NCBI GenBank assembly: GCA_030618945.1
Contig: JAUXCI010000146.1
Span: 1 to 6,449 of the forward strand
Length of the DNA stretch: 6,449 nt
Reading direction: 5' to 3'
From: Flavobacteriaceae bacterium
GTDB taxonomy: Bacteria; Bacteroidota; Bacteroidia; Flavobacteriales; Flavobacteriaceae
Under the pieces are notes generated by a model. The model was not told where the DNA came from. It saw only the letters and a program-made list of their open reading frames with translations, and did not search any database. The translations under genes were made by a program, and so were the position numbers. Each line of letters starts with the position of its first letter. Position 1 is the first letter of the stretch. This document shows positions 6,230 to 6,449 of the stretch, in pieces.

Positions 6230-6263
6230 TTGCAGTAAAATTGACATTTTTGTTGTATTTTAG
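6230..6263 (+). promoter_or_regulatory. Weak candidate promoter for the DUF4442 gene
   Basis: TATTTTAG (6256-6263) matches TAnnTTTG at all but one informative position, and TTG (6230-6232) lies 23 bases upstream, slightly longer than the usual spacing. Transcription would start about 10 bases before the ATG at 6281, giving a very short leader. The TTGACA at 6241 is too close to act as a -35 for the same element. Low confidence. Confidence 0.3.
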
Positions 6264-6280
6264 GGCTTTAAAGCACGATA

Positions 6281-6449
6281 ATGGCAAAATTTACAATTAA
6301 GAATCTCAACCTGTTTTTAGCATTTAAATTACCTTCTGCCTATTTTTCAGGTATAAGAGTGATTGCTATTTCTGAACAAAAGGCGGTGGCAAGGGTCAAA
6401 CACAGGTGGATAAATCAAAACCCTTTTAAGTCATTATACTGGGCAACCC
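6281..6449 (+). CDS. DUF4442 hotdog-fold protein, N-terminal part (3' end outside window)
   Basis: The first 56 codons of an open frame that runs off the window. ATG at 6281 is the first start after an in-frame TAA at 6269. The sequence carries phrases typical of DUF4442 proteins of Bacteroidota: FKLPSAYFSGIRV (15-27) and VKHRWINQNPFKSLYWA (39-55). The family is a hotdog-fold group related to acyl-CoA thioesterases, normally about 150-160 residues, so roughly a third is visible. Its natural substrate is not established. It is divergent from the DUF4870 gene and shares the 152-base regulatory region with it, but it need not belong to the same pathway. Confidence 0.85.
   Translation, partial: MAKFTIKNLNLFLAFKLPSAYFSGIRVIAISEQKAVARVKHRWINQNPFKSLYWAT

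Overview
The window looks like chromosomal DNA from a marine-type Bacteroidota bacterium, most likely Flavobacteriaceae. The basis is low GC (roughly mid-30s % by eye), almost no Shine-Dalgarno sequences, a match to the Bacteroidota -7 promoter element (TAnnTTTG), and protein families typical of this phylum: a large VCBS/FG-GAP protein, LytS/LytTR two-component genes, a PspC-domain protein, a DUF2807 lipoprotein, DUF4870 and DUF4442. I see no rRNA, tRNA, CRISPR array, insertion sequence or phage gene. No stretch over 300 bases lacks a gene; the longest gap is about 150 bases.

Left part, plus strand (1-2662). The window opens inside the C-terminal end of a large secreted VCBS/FG-GAP repeat protein. 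After a 105-base gap comes a two-gene signalling operon: a LytS/YehU-type membrane histidine kinase and a LytTR response regulator, overlapping by 11 bases. The pair is convergent with the next block, with only 27 bases between the stop codons.

Middle and right part, minus strand (6128 down to 2690). In transcription order the genes are DUF4870 membrane protein, possibly a 21-residue hydrophobic peptide, a PadR-family repressor, a large PspC protein (HAAS-like N-terminus, PspC domain, several membrane segments, beta-rich C-terminal domain with a CxxC), and a DUF2807 lipoprotein with a ladder of SSG repeats. padR and the pspC-like gene share an ATGA stop/start overlap. This reads as an envelope-stress module: PadR as local transcriptional switch, the PspC protein as inner-membrane sensor or effector, and the DUF2807 protein as its lipid-anchored envelope partner. 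The individual families and the PadR/PspC/DUF2807 association are known; the role of this exact locus is inferred.

Right edge, plus strand (6281-6449). The first 56 codons of a DUF4442 hotdog-fold protein, divergent from the DUF4870 gene. The 152-base divergent intergenic region is the most structured non-coding DNA here. It has a good -7 element for the DUF4870 gene embedded in one copy of a 19-base direct repeat (16/19 identical, 34 bases apart), a 6-3-6 inverted repeat, and a perfect 10-base repeat with an 11-base period.

No wholly new system is evident. The least explained items are the operator-like repeats, the tiny hydrophobic ORF, and the architecture of the PspC protein with its conserved-looking CxxC.
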